The notes under the pieces: generated by a model
Database searches by the model: none
What the model was told of the DNA's origin: nothing
The model's input: the letters and a program-made list of their open reading frames with translations, nothing else
Part shown: in pieces, positions 56,553 through 64,000 of the stretch
Layout of the letters: each line of letters begins with the position of its first letter
How positions within the stretch are numbered: position 1 is the first letter of the stretch
Assembly (NCBI RefSeq): GCF_003534205.1
Contig: NZ_CP011102.1
Location: 2,554,036-2,618,035, forward strand
DNA: 64,000 bases
DNA from: Listeria weihenstephanensis
GTDB taxonomy: Bacteria > Bacillota > Bacilli > Lactobacillales > Listeriaceae
Direction: 5' to 3'
Made by a program: the position numbers and the translations under genes

Positions 56553-57776
56553 ATGCCAGACCATTTTATCATACAACTCATCGGTTTAGAAAATAAAAAC
56601 ATCCAACTTCTTGATTATTCGATTGAAAATCATATCTGCCACATTCATATCCAACTAAAACGAAAAAAACATGCCTGCCCCTCTTGTAAAACACGGACAG
56701 ATCGCATTAAAGACTATCGTACGCACACTTTCCAACATCTAAAAGTCGCAGAAAAACGTGTCTATGTGCACTATCGAAAACGCAGATATGCTTGTTCCTG
56801 CGGAAAATCATTTGATGAAAAAAATCAAGGACTTGTGGCACGCTATCAGCGTTTTTCGACATCTTGGCATCAAGCAGCCCTTTTCCATAGTATCTCTGCC
56901 CCCTCCTTTACCTATACTGCCAGAACGTTTGGAACCACCGCACCTAAAATTATGCGCCTATTCGACGCGCGTACAGAAGCCTTTTCCACGCCTCCCGTCG
57001 CTCTTCCTAAAGTCATCGCTATCGATGAGTTCAAGGGAGATACCGACAAAGGCAAATTCCAACTCATTATCGCTGACCCCATGACTCGTCGCCCCATTGA
57101 TATCTTAGAAAACCGTCGCGCCAAAACCATTCAACGTTATTTAAGAGAACGCGGGCATCAGGTAGAGATGGTTATCATGGATTTGAGCTCGACCTTCAAA
57201 AACGCTGTGCAACAAGCTCTTGACAAACCAGTTATTATTGCCGATTCTTTCCACTTCTCTCGCTACATCTATTGGGCGCTGAATAAAGTCCGCGTTCGTG
57301 TCCAACAGCGTTTTTCAGAAAAAGATCGAAAACACGGGAAACGGATACAAAAACTCCTTTTCAAGCGATCTCATAAGCTGGATACAGCGCAAAAAAGCAT
57401 CATTCGCCGTTACTTAAGCTTGCACCCTGATCTACAAACCGCCTACACCATCAAGGAAGCCTATCAGGCTTGGTTTGATGCCAATAAAGCACAAGAACGC
57501 CGCGACGTTCGTCAATCCTTACACGATTTCTATCAACTCGTACAAGACAAACAGCTTCCAGAATTCATAAAAGCTATCGGTACTTTCCGACGCTGGGAAA
57601 CAGAAATCATCAATGCCTTCATTTACCCACATCTGTCCAATGGTTTCGTAGAAGGAATTAACAACCGAACCAAGGTCATCAAGCGTACTTCTTATGGCTA
57701 TCAAAACTTTTCACGGTTCCGCGCCAAAATACTTGCCCAGCACTTTATCAAAAATTTTGACATTTCTGTAGGCTAA
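56553..57776 (+). CDS. ISL3-family transposase
   Basis: A 407-residue transposase. The N terminus has a zinc-ribbon (CPSCKT and YACSCGKSF) and a helix-turn-helix; the catalytic residues are in VIAIDEFKG, VIMDLSS/IADSFHFSR and GFVEGINNRTKVIKR. Full length, no frameshift, so the element may be active. GGAGCG precedes ATG. Confidence 0.95.
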   Translation: MPDHFIIQLIGLENKNIQLLDYSIENHICHIHIQLKRKKHACPSCKTRTDRIKDYRTHTFQHLKVAEKRVYVHYRKRRYACSCGKSFDEKNQGLVARYQRFSTSWHQAALFHSISAPSFTYTARTFGTTAPKIMRLFDARTEAFSTPPVALPKVIAIDEFKGDTDKGKFQLIIADPMTRRPIDILENRRAKTIQRYLRERGHQVEMVIMDLSSTFKNAVQQALDKPVIIADSFHFSRYIYWALNKVRVRVQQRFSEKDRKHGKRIQKLLFKRSHKLDTAQKSIIRRYLSLHPDLQTAYTIKEAYQAWFDANKAQERRDVRQSLHDFYQLVQDKQLPEFIKAIGTFRRWETEIINAFIYPHLSNGFVEGINNRTKVIKRTSYGYQNFSRFRAKILAQHFIKNFDISVG

Positions 57777-57779
57777 AAA

Positions 57780-57814
57780 GAGGTACAAGCCACTATTTCC
57801 CTAGCTTGTACCTC
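57780..57814. terminator. Hairpin after the transposase gene
   Basis: GAGGTACAAGC pairs perfectly with GCTTGTACCTC, four bases after the transposase stop and within the IS. Confidence 0.7.
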
Positions 57815-57845
57815 GATATTTCACCCCAACAATTGACAAAGAGCC

Positions 57846-57861
57846 ATTTTCTTATTTTCTT
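57846..57861. repeat. Target-site duplication, right of the ISL3 element, in tandem
   Basis: ATTTTCTT occurs twice in a row. The first copy matches the left duplication; the second puts the interrupted gene's start codon out of frame unless removed. It may be a footprint of an earlier insertion and excision. Confidence 0.7.
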
Positions 57862-57897
57862 CAACACTTCTGTTAGCATCTAATCTGCCCCCTTATC

Positions 57898-57929
57898 AAA
57901 AAATGAGACCAAACATGATGTCTGGCCTC
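57898..57929 (-). terminator. Terminator after rex
   Basis: On the - strand GAGGCCAGACAT pairs with ATGTTTGGTCTC (two G-U), followed by ATTTTTTG. Confidence 0.85.
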
Positions 57930-57935
57930 GTTTTA

Positions 57936-58577
57936 TTATTTATTTGGATAGTTTTCTAGGAAGTAAATCAATGTTTGTAATTCGGTTGTTAAATCGATGT
58001 GATGCACGCGGACATGTTTTGGAACGCTGATACGCGCTGGTGTAAAGTTTAGAATACCTTTGACATCAGCTTCAAGCAGGCGATCCACCGTCGTTTGCGC
58101 TTCATCGGATGGTACCGTTAGAATCACGACTTCGATTTTATTTTCCTTCAATAGATCTTGCATGTCATTAAGATGGTAAATCGGAATATCTTGTTGCACT
58201 GTTCCAACTTTATTGGCGTCAACATCAAATGCTGCGACGATTTTTATATTATTATTTTTCATGAAATTGTAGTGTAAAAGTGCAGTCCCCAAATTACCAA
58301 CACCGATAATAGCTACGTTTGTCTGTTTGTCTTGGCTAAGTGTCTTGCTAAAGAAATCCAAAATGTAGGACACGTTATAGCCATAGCCTTTCTTACCTAG
58401 TGCTCCAAAATAGGAGAAATCACGACGAATGGTTGCTGAGTCAACTTTCACAGCCTCGCTTAATTCAGCTGATGATACTCGTTCCTTGCCTGACTCATGC
58501 AAATATTTTAAGTAGCGATGATACAGTGGCAAACGCTTTGCTGTTGCTTGTGGGATCTTGCCCGTTTCTTCGATCAT
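57936..58577 (-). CDS. rex: Redox-sensing transcriptional repressor Rex
   Basis: Rex senses the NADH/NAD+ ratio and represses fermentation and respiration genes when NADH is low. The 213-residue protein has an N-terminal winged helix ([24 protein letters not shown]) and a Rossmann domain with [14 protein letters not shown]. The start at 58577 follows AAGGGAAACAAAC; the longer frame to 58649 has no site. Divergent from the YdiF-type ABC-F gene as in Listeria and Bacillus. Confidence 0.96.
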   Translation of the reverse strand: MIEETGKIPQATAKRLPLYHRYLKYLHESGKERVSSAELSEAVKVDSATIRRDFSYFGALGKKGYGYNVSYILDFFSKTLSQDKQTNVAIIGVGNLGTALLHYNFMKNNNIKIVAAFDVDANKVGTVQQDIPIYHLNDMQDLLKENKIEVVILTVPSDEAQTTVDRLLEADVKGILNFTPARISVPKHVRVHHIDLTTELQTLIYFLENYPNK

Positions 58578-58955
58578 GTTTGTTTCCCTTCTTCCTTTTG
58601 ATTTTAACTGGACAACGATCAAATTTAAAACCTTATCCTTGTGTGACAAAACATGCTCCTACAGTAAAAAATGATTGCGCATTTTTCTATCGTTGTTTAT
58701 TTCACATGCTTGCTTATTTACTATAAACATTTCACATAGGATTCACAATGTTTTTGCTCACATATTATGTTACTATTTTGTGACATAACGTTTCAAATAC
58801 AATTATACAGCAACAAATGTAATATTGCTAGTATTTTCACAAGGTCGAGATTGTGAATTCAATGATAGTAAGCGGTTCCTTTCTTATATCATTGCTTCTA
58901 TAGCTCCTTTACGATAAACTAGGAAGATAGAGATATGATGAAGGAGAAATATACA
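58578..58955. other. Divergent regulatory region between rex and the ABC-F gene
   Basis: 378 bases with no gene. It contains an inverted repeat TTCACAA-N8-TTGTGAA at 58836-58857, and several scattered half-sites (TTGTGAC, TTTCACA, TTCACAA) resembling the two halves of a Rex operator (TTGTGAA-N4-TTCACAA), though not in the canonical order. Promoters must lie here for both genes. Confidence 0.5.
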
Positions 58956-60902
58956 ATGATACTTTTACAAGTACAGCAGATCGTCAAAAATTTTGGCGCT
59001 GAAACGATATTAGAAAATATAAAATTAGAGGTTCAGACAAATGACAGAATCGCGCTGGTTGGCCGTAATGGTGCGGGAAAATCAACGCTTTTAAAAATTA
59101 TTGCGGGGCAAATTAGTTATGATGGCGGTACGATTTCAAAGCCAAAACATGTTCAAATTGGCTATTTAGCGCAGAATACTGGGCTTGAGTCGACGAAAAC
59201 GATTTGGAATGAGATGTTGTCTGGATTTACCGGGCTTCAAGCGATGGAGCAGGATTTGCGAAAACTGGAGGAACAGCTCGGTAATCCTGCTATTTATGAT
59301 AACAAGGAGCAATATGAACAGACGTTAAAGGAATATGATCAATTGCAGCACGCGTTTAAAGAGCAAGGCGGTTACCAGTATGAAGCGGATATTCGCTCGG
59401 TTTTGCACGGTTTACGCTTTTTCGAAGAGGATTATGAGAAATTGATTGCTTCCCTTAGCGGTGGGCAAAAAACGCGTCTTGCTTTGGCGAAATTACTTCT
59501 CGCTAAACACGATATTCTCATTCTCGATGAGCCGACCAACCATTTAGATATCGCCACGCTTTCTTGGCTGGAGAGCTATTTGCAAAACTATAAAGGCGCG
59601 CTTCTTATTGTTTCTCATGACCGCTATTTTCTGGATAAGGTCGTGAATCAAGTGTACGAAATTAGCCGTACGCAGATCGATCGCTATGTCGGCAACTACT
59701 CGCGTTACCTTGTTCAAAAGCAAGCAAAACTCGAACAGCAATGGAAAGAATTCGATAAACAGCAAGATAAAATTGCGAAATTGGAAGACTTTGTTGCGCG
59801 AAATATCGTTCGGTCTTCTACAACAAAACGCGCGCAAAGTCGTCGTAAACAATTGGAGAAACTCGATCGCTTAGATCGACCGCAAGGCAGTGAAAAAACG
59901 GCGCATTTTGGTTTCCAATTTGATCGTGATAGTGGTAAAGATGTGTTATTCGTCGAGGATTTGGCGATTGGCTATGCGGTGGATAAACGTGTTTCACAGA
60001 AATTGACATTCGATATGAAGCGGCATGAAAGTATCGCGCTAGTTGGGCCGAATGGGATTGGGAAATCGACGTTACTCAAAACGTTGATTGGTGATATTCC
60101 CGCGCTTTCTGGGGAGTATCGTTTTGGTGCTAATGTTCAGATTGGGTACTATGATCAAGAACAGGCGAAGTTAAATTCGAATAAGTCGGTTCTGCATGAG
60201 CTTTGGGATGATTATCCGCATTTGAATGAACAAGCGATCCGCACGACGCTCGGTAATTTTTTATTCTCCGATGACGATGTTTTAAAAGTCGTGAATACGC
60301 TGAGCGGTGGCGAAAAAGCCCGTGTGGCACTTGCAAAATTAACTTTGGTCGGCGCGAACTTACTCATTTTGGATGAGCCTACCAATCACTTGGATATTGA
60401 GAGCAAAGAAGTTCTCGAGGCCGCGTTGATCGATTTTGAAGGCACCATTTTATTCGTATCGCATGACCGGTATTTTATCAACCGGATTGCTTCTAAAATT
60501 GTGGAAATGCATCCTGAACATGCACAGATTTATCTTGGGGATTATGATTATTATCAAGAAAAATTGGCGGAACAGAAGGAGCATGCGCGATTAGATGCGC
60601 TAGAAAAGCAGAAAACACATCCTGAAGAAAAACAACTCGCGACGAATAAACAAGCCTATCATCTCGATAAAGAGCAGCAAAAAGTGATGCGCCAAAAGAA
60701 ACGCAAGCTTGACGAGATCGAGGAACAGATGGAAAAGACGGATCTCAAAATTAGCGAGATTGAGCAAGAACTTCTGGATCCAGCTGTTTATCAAGATCAT
60801 GAAGCTGCTTATGCACGAACGGAAGCACTTGATTTGTTGAAGCAATCGAGCGAGGATTTAATGGAAGAATGGACGAATTTGAGTGAGGAACTCGAGGAAT
60901 AA
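58956..60902 (+). CDS. ABC-F family ATPase, YdiF type
   Basis: A 648-residue soluble protein with two ATPase domains: Walker A GRNGAGKST and GPNGIGKST, signatures SLSGGQKTR and TLSGGEKARVALA, Walker B ILILDEPTNHLD twice. A charged linker separates the domains and a coiled coil (about residues 560-640) ends the protein. YdiF-type ABC-F proteins act on the ribosome, probably in translation under stress. I prefer ATG 58956 (AAGGAG upstream) over the ATG at 58935. It ends in a strong terminator. Confidence 0.9.
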   Translation: MILLQVQQIVKNFGAETILENIKLEVQTNDRIALVGRNGAGKSTLLKIIAGQISYDGGTISKPKHVQIGYLAQNTGLESTKTIWNEMLSGFTGLQAMEQDLRKLEEQLGNPAIYDNKEQYEQTLKEYDQLQHAFKEQGGYQYEADIRSVLHGLRFFEEDYEKLIASLSGGQKTRLALAKLLLAKHDILILDEPTNHLDIATLSWLESYLQNYKGALLIVSHDRYFLDKVVNQVYEISRTQIDRYVGNYSRYLVQKQAKLEQQWKEFDKQQDKIAKLEDFVARNIVRSSTTKRAQSRRKQLEKLDRLDRPQGSEKTAHFGFQFDRDSGKDVLFVEDLAIGYAVDKRVSQKLTFDMKRHESIALVGPNGIGKSTLLKTLIGDIPALSGEYRFGANVQIGYYDQEQAKLNSNKSVLHELWDDYPHLNEQAIRTTLGNFLFSDDDVLKVVNTLSGGEKARVALAKLTLVGANLLILDEPTNHLDIESKEVLEAALIDFEGTILFVSHDRYFINRIASKIVEMHPEHAQIYLGDYDYYQEKLAEQKEHARLDALEKQKTHPEEKQLATNKQAYHLDKEQQKVMRQKKRKLDEIEEQMEKTDLKISEIEQELLDPAVYQDHEAAYARTEALDLLKQSSEDLMEEWTNLSEELEE

Positions 60903-60904
60903 CG

Positions 60905-60949
60905 AAAACAGGATTTCCCATTATAAATAGATGGAAAATCCTGTTTTTT
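60905..60949 (+). terminator. Terminator after the YdiF-type ABC-F gene
   Basis: AAAACAGGATTTCCCAT pairs with ATGGAAAATCCTGTTTT around a short loop, followed by TTC. Confidence 0.85.
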
Positions 60950-60985
60950 CTATCATGACTCAAGCTCAAAAACAAATTCTTCTGT

Positions 60986-61657
60986 TTAAGAAAAATGTCT
61001 TTGTGGAATACCAGTTTGCTTATTTAGTAATTTTGTTCTCTTACTATCTTTGTAAACGTATAAATCATTTCTATATTGATAATTGTTTGCGTATTGCTTG
61101 ATTGTTACATAGGCCGTTTTACCTTTGAACTCCCTAACAATTCCATATACAGAAAAAGCTGCAGCCGCCCATCCTAGACCTGGCACTAAACCTAAACCAA
61201 TCACTACAAGAGCGGCACTTGATTTATTAACTTGAGTCATTGTTGTCGTGACGTTCCTAGTTGTAACTAATTTCATAGCACTACTTGAACTTGCCATTAA
61301 TAACCTAGGAGCCACTTCATTTTCTGTTGACACATTGATCGTTCCTGCTTTTTCACCATCTATTATAATATCTGTTTTAATAGTATTATCAAGTTGCTTT
61401 TGCTGATATTTGACATCAGTTATTGAACCGTCTTCATCAGTTAGCTCCGCAGTTTTATTTTCAATATCCACAGCTATTTCACTTTCTTCTTTAGTATCTT
61501 TGTCTATTACGACAAAAGTATCTTTATTTTCCTGTGATATAGAGATATCTGAATCTGAATAAATGATTTCATTTAAATTATCCGCCCGCGCTCCCATTGG
61601 CATTGACACTGAACCAACAAGTACCCCTACAAGTATAATCGTAATTATTTTTTTCAT
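60986..61657 (-). CDS. Secreted protein with glycine-rich hydrophobic segment, bacteriocin-like
   Basis: A 223-residue protein with a signal peptide (IITIILVGVLVGSVSMPMG, cut near ARA), an acidic N-terminal half, and a hydrophobic glycine-rich stretch (SAALVVIGLGLVPGLGWAAAAFS, residues about 148-170). This layout resembles large secreted bacteriocins of the geobacillin-26 type, but the match is by impression only. It lies 17 bases after a gene for a tiny membrane protein that could confer immunity. Promoter at 61954-61982. Confidence 0.55.
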   Translation of the reverse strand: MKKIITIILVGVLVGSVSMPMGARADNLNEIIYSDSDISISQENKDTFVVIDKDTKEESEIAVDIENKTAELTDEDGSITDVKYQQKQLDNTIKTDIIIDGEKAGTINVSTENEVAPRLLMASSSSAMKLVTTRNVTTTMTQVNKSSAALVVIGLGLVPGLGWAAAAFSVYGIVREFKGKTAYVTIKQYANNYQYRNDLYVYKDSKRTKLLNKQTGIPQRHFS

Positions 61658-61674
61658 TTTCTCTCAATCCTCCA

Positions 61675-61839
61675 CTATGTAGTTTTTTTTTCTAAATGCC
61701 TGAATAAAAGATTGATCAGTATCAAAATTAAGACACCGACCATTAGCAACACACTCGAAATCCAATTCATAAGAAATGATACCAGTAATAAGACTACTAA
61801 AATAGTAAAAATACCATAAAACACTATATTTCTATTCAT
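61675..61839 (-). CDS. Small membrane protein, possible immunity protein
   Basis: A 54-residue protein with two hydrophobic helices (about residues 4-22 and 26-44) and a basic tail (RHLEKK). GGAGGAGG precedes ATG 61839; the longer frame to 61872 has no site. It is first in a two-gene operon with the secreted protein, and its size and topology fit bacteriocin immunity proteins. Family not recognised. Confidence 0.6.
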   Translation of the reverse strand: MNRNIVFYGIFTILVVLLLVSFLMNWISSVLLMVGVLILILINLLFRHLEKKTT

Positions 61840-61953
61840 GTTTGTCCTCCTCCGAATAATCAATAGCCGCAAATATATATCACTTCTAATCCCGACTCAA
61901 AAGTAATATTATTAAATGCTACTTTTCTTTTTTTGCATCCGCTTACATTTATC

Positions 61954-61982
61954 ATATTACAGTATTATTACAAGAACGTCAA
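61954..61982 (-). promoter_or_regulatory. Promoter of the secreted-protein operon
   Basis: On the - strand TTGACG (61977-61982), 17 bases, TAATAT (61954-61959), about 110 bases ahead of the small membrane protein gene. The 310-base gap 61840-62149 also holds the kup terminator and no other gene. Confidence 0.7.
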
Positions 61983-62071
61983 TTGCAAATTTGTAATTTT
62001 TATATCTTTTTTATTTATACACTTAAGGAGATCACATTAATATTCTAGTTTTGCACAAATTGAATCAAATT

Positions 62072-62112
62072 AAAAAAAGCTGCAGGTACCGGACAATACG
62101 ATACTCCACAGC
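62072..62112 (-). terminator. Terminator after kup
   Basis: On the - strand GCTGTGG-GTA pairs with TACCTGCAGC (one bulged A, G-U pairs), then TTTTTTT. About 38 bases after the stop. Confidence 0.7.
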
Positions 62113-62149
62113 CTGTAAGGCAAGATCATTCCCCGATATAATCTCTTTT

Positions 62150-64000
62150 TTAATCTATTTTACGTATCTTAATGACTTTTTTCTTGGAGAGATATAGCGG
62201 AACGTTTTCTGTTTGGACATCGCTATATTCTAAGCCAAACCAGTGCTCTGGTGATGTTGTAAAATGCTTAATGAATAGTTTACTCTGCATAATTGACCGC
62301 TGCCAGTTAGTTAAATCGGCCTCTGTACTCAGTTCATCTTTAATAATAACAAAGCAGAAATCGCCGAGTTTTCGACCAGTTTTCGCGCTGTACTTCCGTT
62401 TTTGCTGTGCGAGCTCGCCTTTTGCAATGAGTTCTTTCGCAATTTGCTTGAGGAAGACGTTGATATCTTGTTCGACGCGGAATCCGAGTTTCAGTTGCAC
62501 GCGAATCACGAAGTCGCTATCAAAATTTTCGACGGTATAGTAAGCGGCATAAGGCCCATCAACCACTTGGACGTTCACGAACCAATATACATCGGCGCGT
62601 TTTGGTCGCTTATCGAGGATGGATGCCATAACTTCATGTTCAACGCGCATTGGATTGCGGCTACTTGTTAGGTACACCAAGTTGTGCGCGTATTTGGGAT
62701 AGGCGGTGTCTGCTTTTAATTTTGTAAGGGTTGGTACGAATTTTTTCAGTGGTACGTTTTTGACTAGCTTTGTTTTTAGTTGGTATCCAGTGAACCAGAT
62801 GTACATAAGCGCCATGATCACTACTGCCATGATGACTGCCACGAAACCACCGTGCATGAATTTAGCCGCGCTCGAGACGAAGAAAGCGAATTCGAGTACG
62901 CCAAATGTCATTAAAATGGAGGTTGTGACGAGTATCGAGAATCCTTTTCTACGTAAGAATTGGAAAAGTAAAACGGTCGTCATTAGCATCGTTACTGTGA
63001 TGGATAGGCCATACGCTGCTTCCATGTGGGTCGAGTCTTTGAAGTAGAGGACGACACCGACGCAGGCGATCCAAAGCACGGTCGTCACAGTCGGAATATA
63101 GACTTGTCCTTTTGTTTCGGATGGATAGCGAATGCTAAGTCGCGGTAATAAATTCAGCGCGATTGCTTCGGAAACAAGTGTGTATGCGCCTGATATCAAG
63201 GATTGTGAGGCGATGATCGCGGCTAAGGTCGCAATTAAAACGCCGTACATGATGAACGGTTCTGGCATACTTTGAAAAAACGGATTCACGGTTGGGTCTT
63301 TTACATTTTTGAGTGAGATGATCCACGCGCCTTGTCCGAAATAATTGAGTAGTAGGCAAACTTTGACGAATGGCCATGTGATGTATATATTTTTGCGACC
63401 GACGTGTCCTAAATCGGAGTACAATGCCTCAGCACCAGTTGTTGCCAGGAAAACGCTGCCGAGTATTAGAAATCCCGCCTTATTTTGGTCGCTAAAAAGT
63501 AATTCGATTGCGTAATACGGTGAAAAAGCACGGAATATCGAGAGATCGCCAAGAATATTGATGATCCCGAGCACGCCTAAAATTGAAAACCAGAGGAACA
63601 TCGTTGGACCAAAAATACGACCGATAAACATGGTTCCGTAGCGTTGCATAAAGAAAATACCGCTAAGAATAACGATAACGATGATAATAATTAATGTTGT
63701 ATTCCCAGTGAATAGTGTCTTAAATGCTGGAATTTCTTCTAATCCTTCGATGGCGGAAGTGACAGTTACGGCGGGTGTTAAGACCCCATCAGCGAGTAGT
63801 GCTGCACCACCGATCATTGCGGGAATAACCAGCCATTTACCGCGCTTTCTAACCAGCGCGTATAACGAGAAAATACCACCCTCACCATGGTTATCTGCGC
63901 GTAAGGCGATGATGACGTATTTAATAGTAGTTAGTAATGTGAGTGTCCAGAAAATAAGCGATAAAGAACCGATGATATAGTCTTCGGATACACTGTTTAG
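62150..64000 (-). CDS. kup: Potassium uptake protein, Kup family (5' end outside window)
   Basis: The frame is open to the window edge, so the N terminus is missing. The visible 616 residues contain GEGGIFSLYALVRK, GGAALLADGVLTPAVTVTSAIEGL and GAEALYSDLGHVG, all hallmarks of KUP/HAK potassium-proton symporters, with about ten helices and a cytoplasmic C-terminal domain (from about residue 460). Kup imports potassium with protons. Together with KimA and CdaA in this window it suggests a potassium/c-di-AMP theme, though there is no operon link. Confidence 0.93.
   Translation of the reverse strand, partial: LNSVSEDYIIGSLSLIFWTLTLLTTIKYVIIALRADNHGEGGIFSLYALVRKRGKWLVIPAMIGGAALLADGVLTPAVTVTSAIEGLEEIPAFKTLFTGNTTLIIIIVIVILSGIFFMQRYGTMFIGRIFGPTMFLWFSILGVLGIINILGDLSIFRAFSPYYAIELLFSDQNKAGFLILGSVFLATTGAEALYSDLGHVGRKNIYITWPFVKVCLLLNYFGQGAWIISLKNVKDPTVNPFFQSMPEPFIMYGVLIATLAAIIASQSLISGAYTLVSEAIALNLLPRLSIRYPSETKGQVYIPTVTTVLWIACVGVVLYFKDSTHMEAAYGLSITVTMLMTTVLLFQFLRRKGFSILVTTSILMTFGVLEFAFFVSSAAKFMHGGFVAVIMAVVIMALMYIWFTGYQLKTKLVKNVPLKKFVPTLTKLKADTAYPKYAHNLVYLTSSRNPMRVEHEVMASILDKRPKRADVYWFVNVQVVDGPYAAYYTVENFDSDFVIRVQLKLGFRVEQDINVFLKQIAKELIAKGELAQQKRKYSAKTGRKLGDFCFVIIKDELSTEADLTNWQRSIMQSKLFIKHFTTSPEHWFGLEYSDVQTENVPLYLSKKKVIKIRKID

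Larger units (their letters stand above)
56412..57845 (+). mobile_element. ISL3-family insertion sequence, complete
   Basis: A 1434-bp element with one transposase gene. The ends (GGTTCTATAATAAATG... and GGCTCTTTGTCAATTG... read inward) match at 17 of 23 positions and share TGTTGGGGT. It is flanked by the 8-bp direct repeat ATTTTCTT, as expected for ISL3. It interrupts the adenylyltransferase-like gene near its ninth codon. Confidence 0.9.

Overview
The window reads as a chromosomal segment of a low-GC Gram-positive bacterium close to Listeria (Listeriaceae). This rests on gene content and order: cdaA-cdaR-glmM, a malEFG / GH65 / GH13 / LacI maltodextrin locus, groESL divergent from ydiL-ydiK with rex and a YdiF-type ABC-F gene beyond, kimA next to a tRNA cluster, and many proteins with a Listeria look. 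Species cannot be fixed from the sequence alone. All assignments come from reading motifs; no database search was run.

Layout. 1-1.7 kb: the end of a GNAT gene, a Crp/Fnr regulator and a thioredoxin-like protein. 1.8-5.7 kb: the c-di-AMP / cell-wall operon cdaA-cdaR-glmM, whose last stop codon lies inside a 126-bp imperfect palindrome. 6-12 kb: a galactitol-type PTS operon with its own PRD regulator, a PfkB sugar kinase and an AraD-type aldolase. 12-22 kb: maltodextrin uptake and breakdown, with two matching operator/cre pairs. 22.7-26 kb: an arginase-fold protein with altered metal ligands, a C-rich hairpin, and the potassium importer KimA. 26.1-26.7 kb: six tRNA genes (Glu, Val, Thr, Tyr, Gln, Lys). 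26.8-34.4 kb: a GntR/DUF1648 pair, an AI-2E-type permease, a CPBP protease, and a two-component/ABC module whose response regulator is separated from the transporter genes by a pair of inverted structured repeats. 34.5-49 kb: an esterase, argGH, and single metabolic and stress genes, including a Vga-type ABC-F protein behind a 240-nt attenuator-like leader. 50-53.3 kb: groEL-groES with a perfect CIRCE, then ydiL-ydiK. 53.5-57.9 kb: an accessory insertion between ydiK and rex (a small secreted protein with an acidic partner, an AlkZ-like protein, a nucleotidyltransferase gene split by an ISL3 element). 57.9-64 kb: rex, YdiF-type ABC-F, a secreted bacteriocin-like protein with a small membrane partner, and a Kup potassium transporter running off the end.

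The strongest unexplained signal is the repeat pair at 33231-33348 and 33603-33720. The two copies are inverted, about 80% identical, and differ by compensatory base changes in at least three predicted stems, which suggests selection on folded structure. Other leads are the glmM palindrome, the C-rich hairpin after kimA, the Vga leader, the two secreted-protein/partner pairs and the arginase-fold protein.

Functionally, c-di-AMP synthesis and two potassium importers (KimA, Kup) sit in the same window; the maltodextrin genes appear jointly controlled by MalR and CcpA; and the accessory stretches near rex look like interbacterial-competition and resistance cargo.
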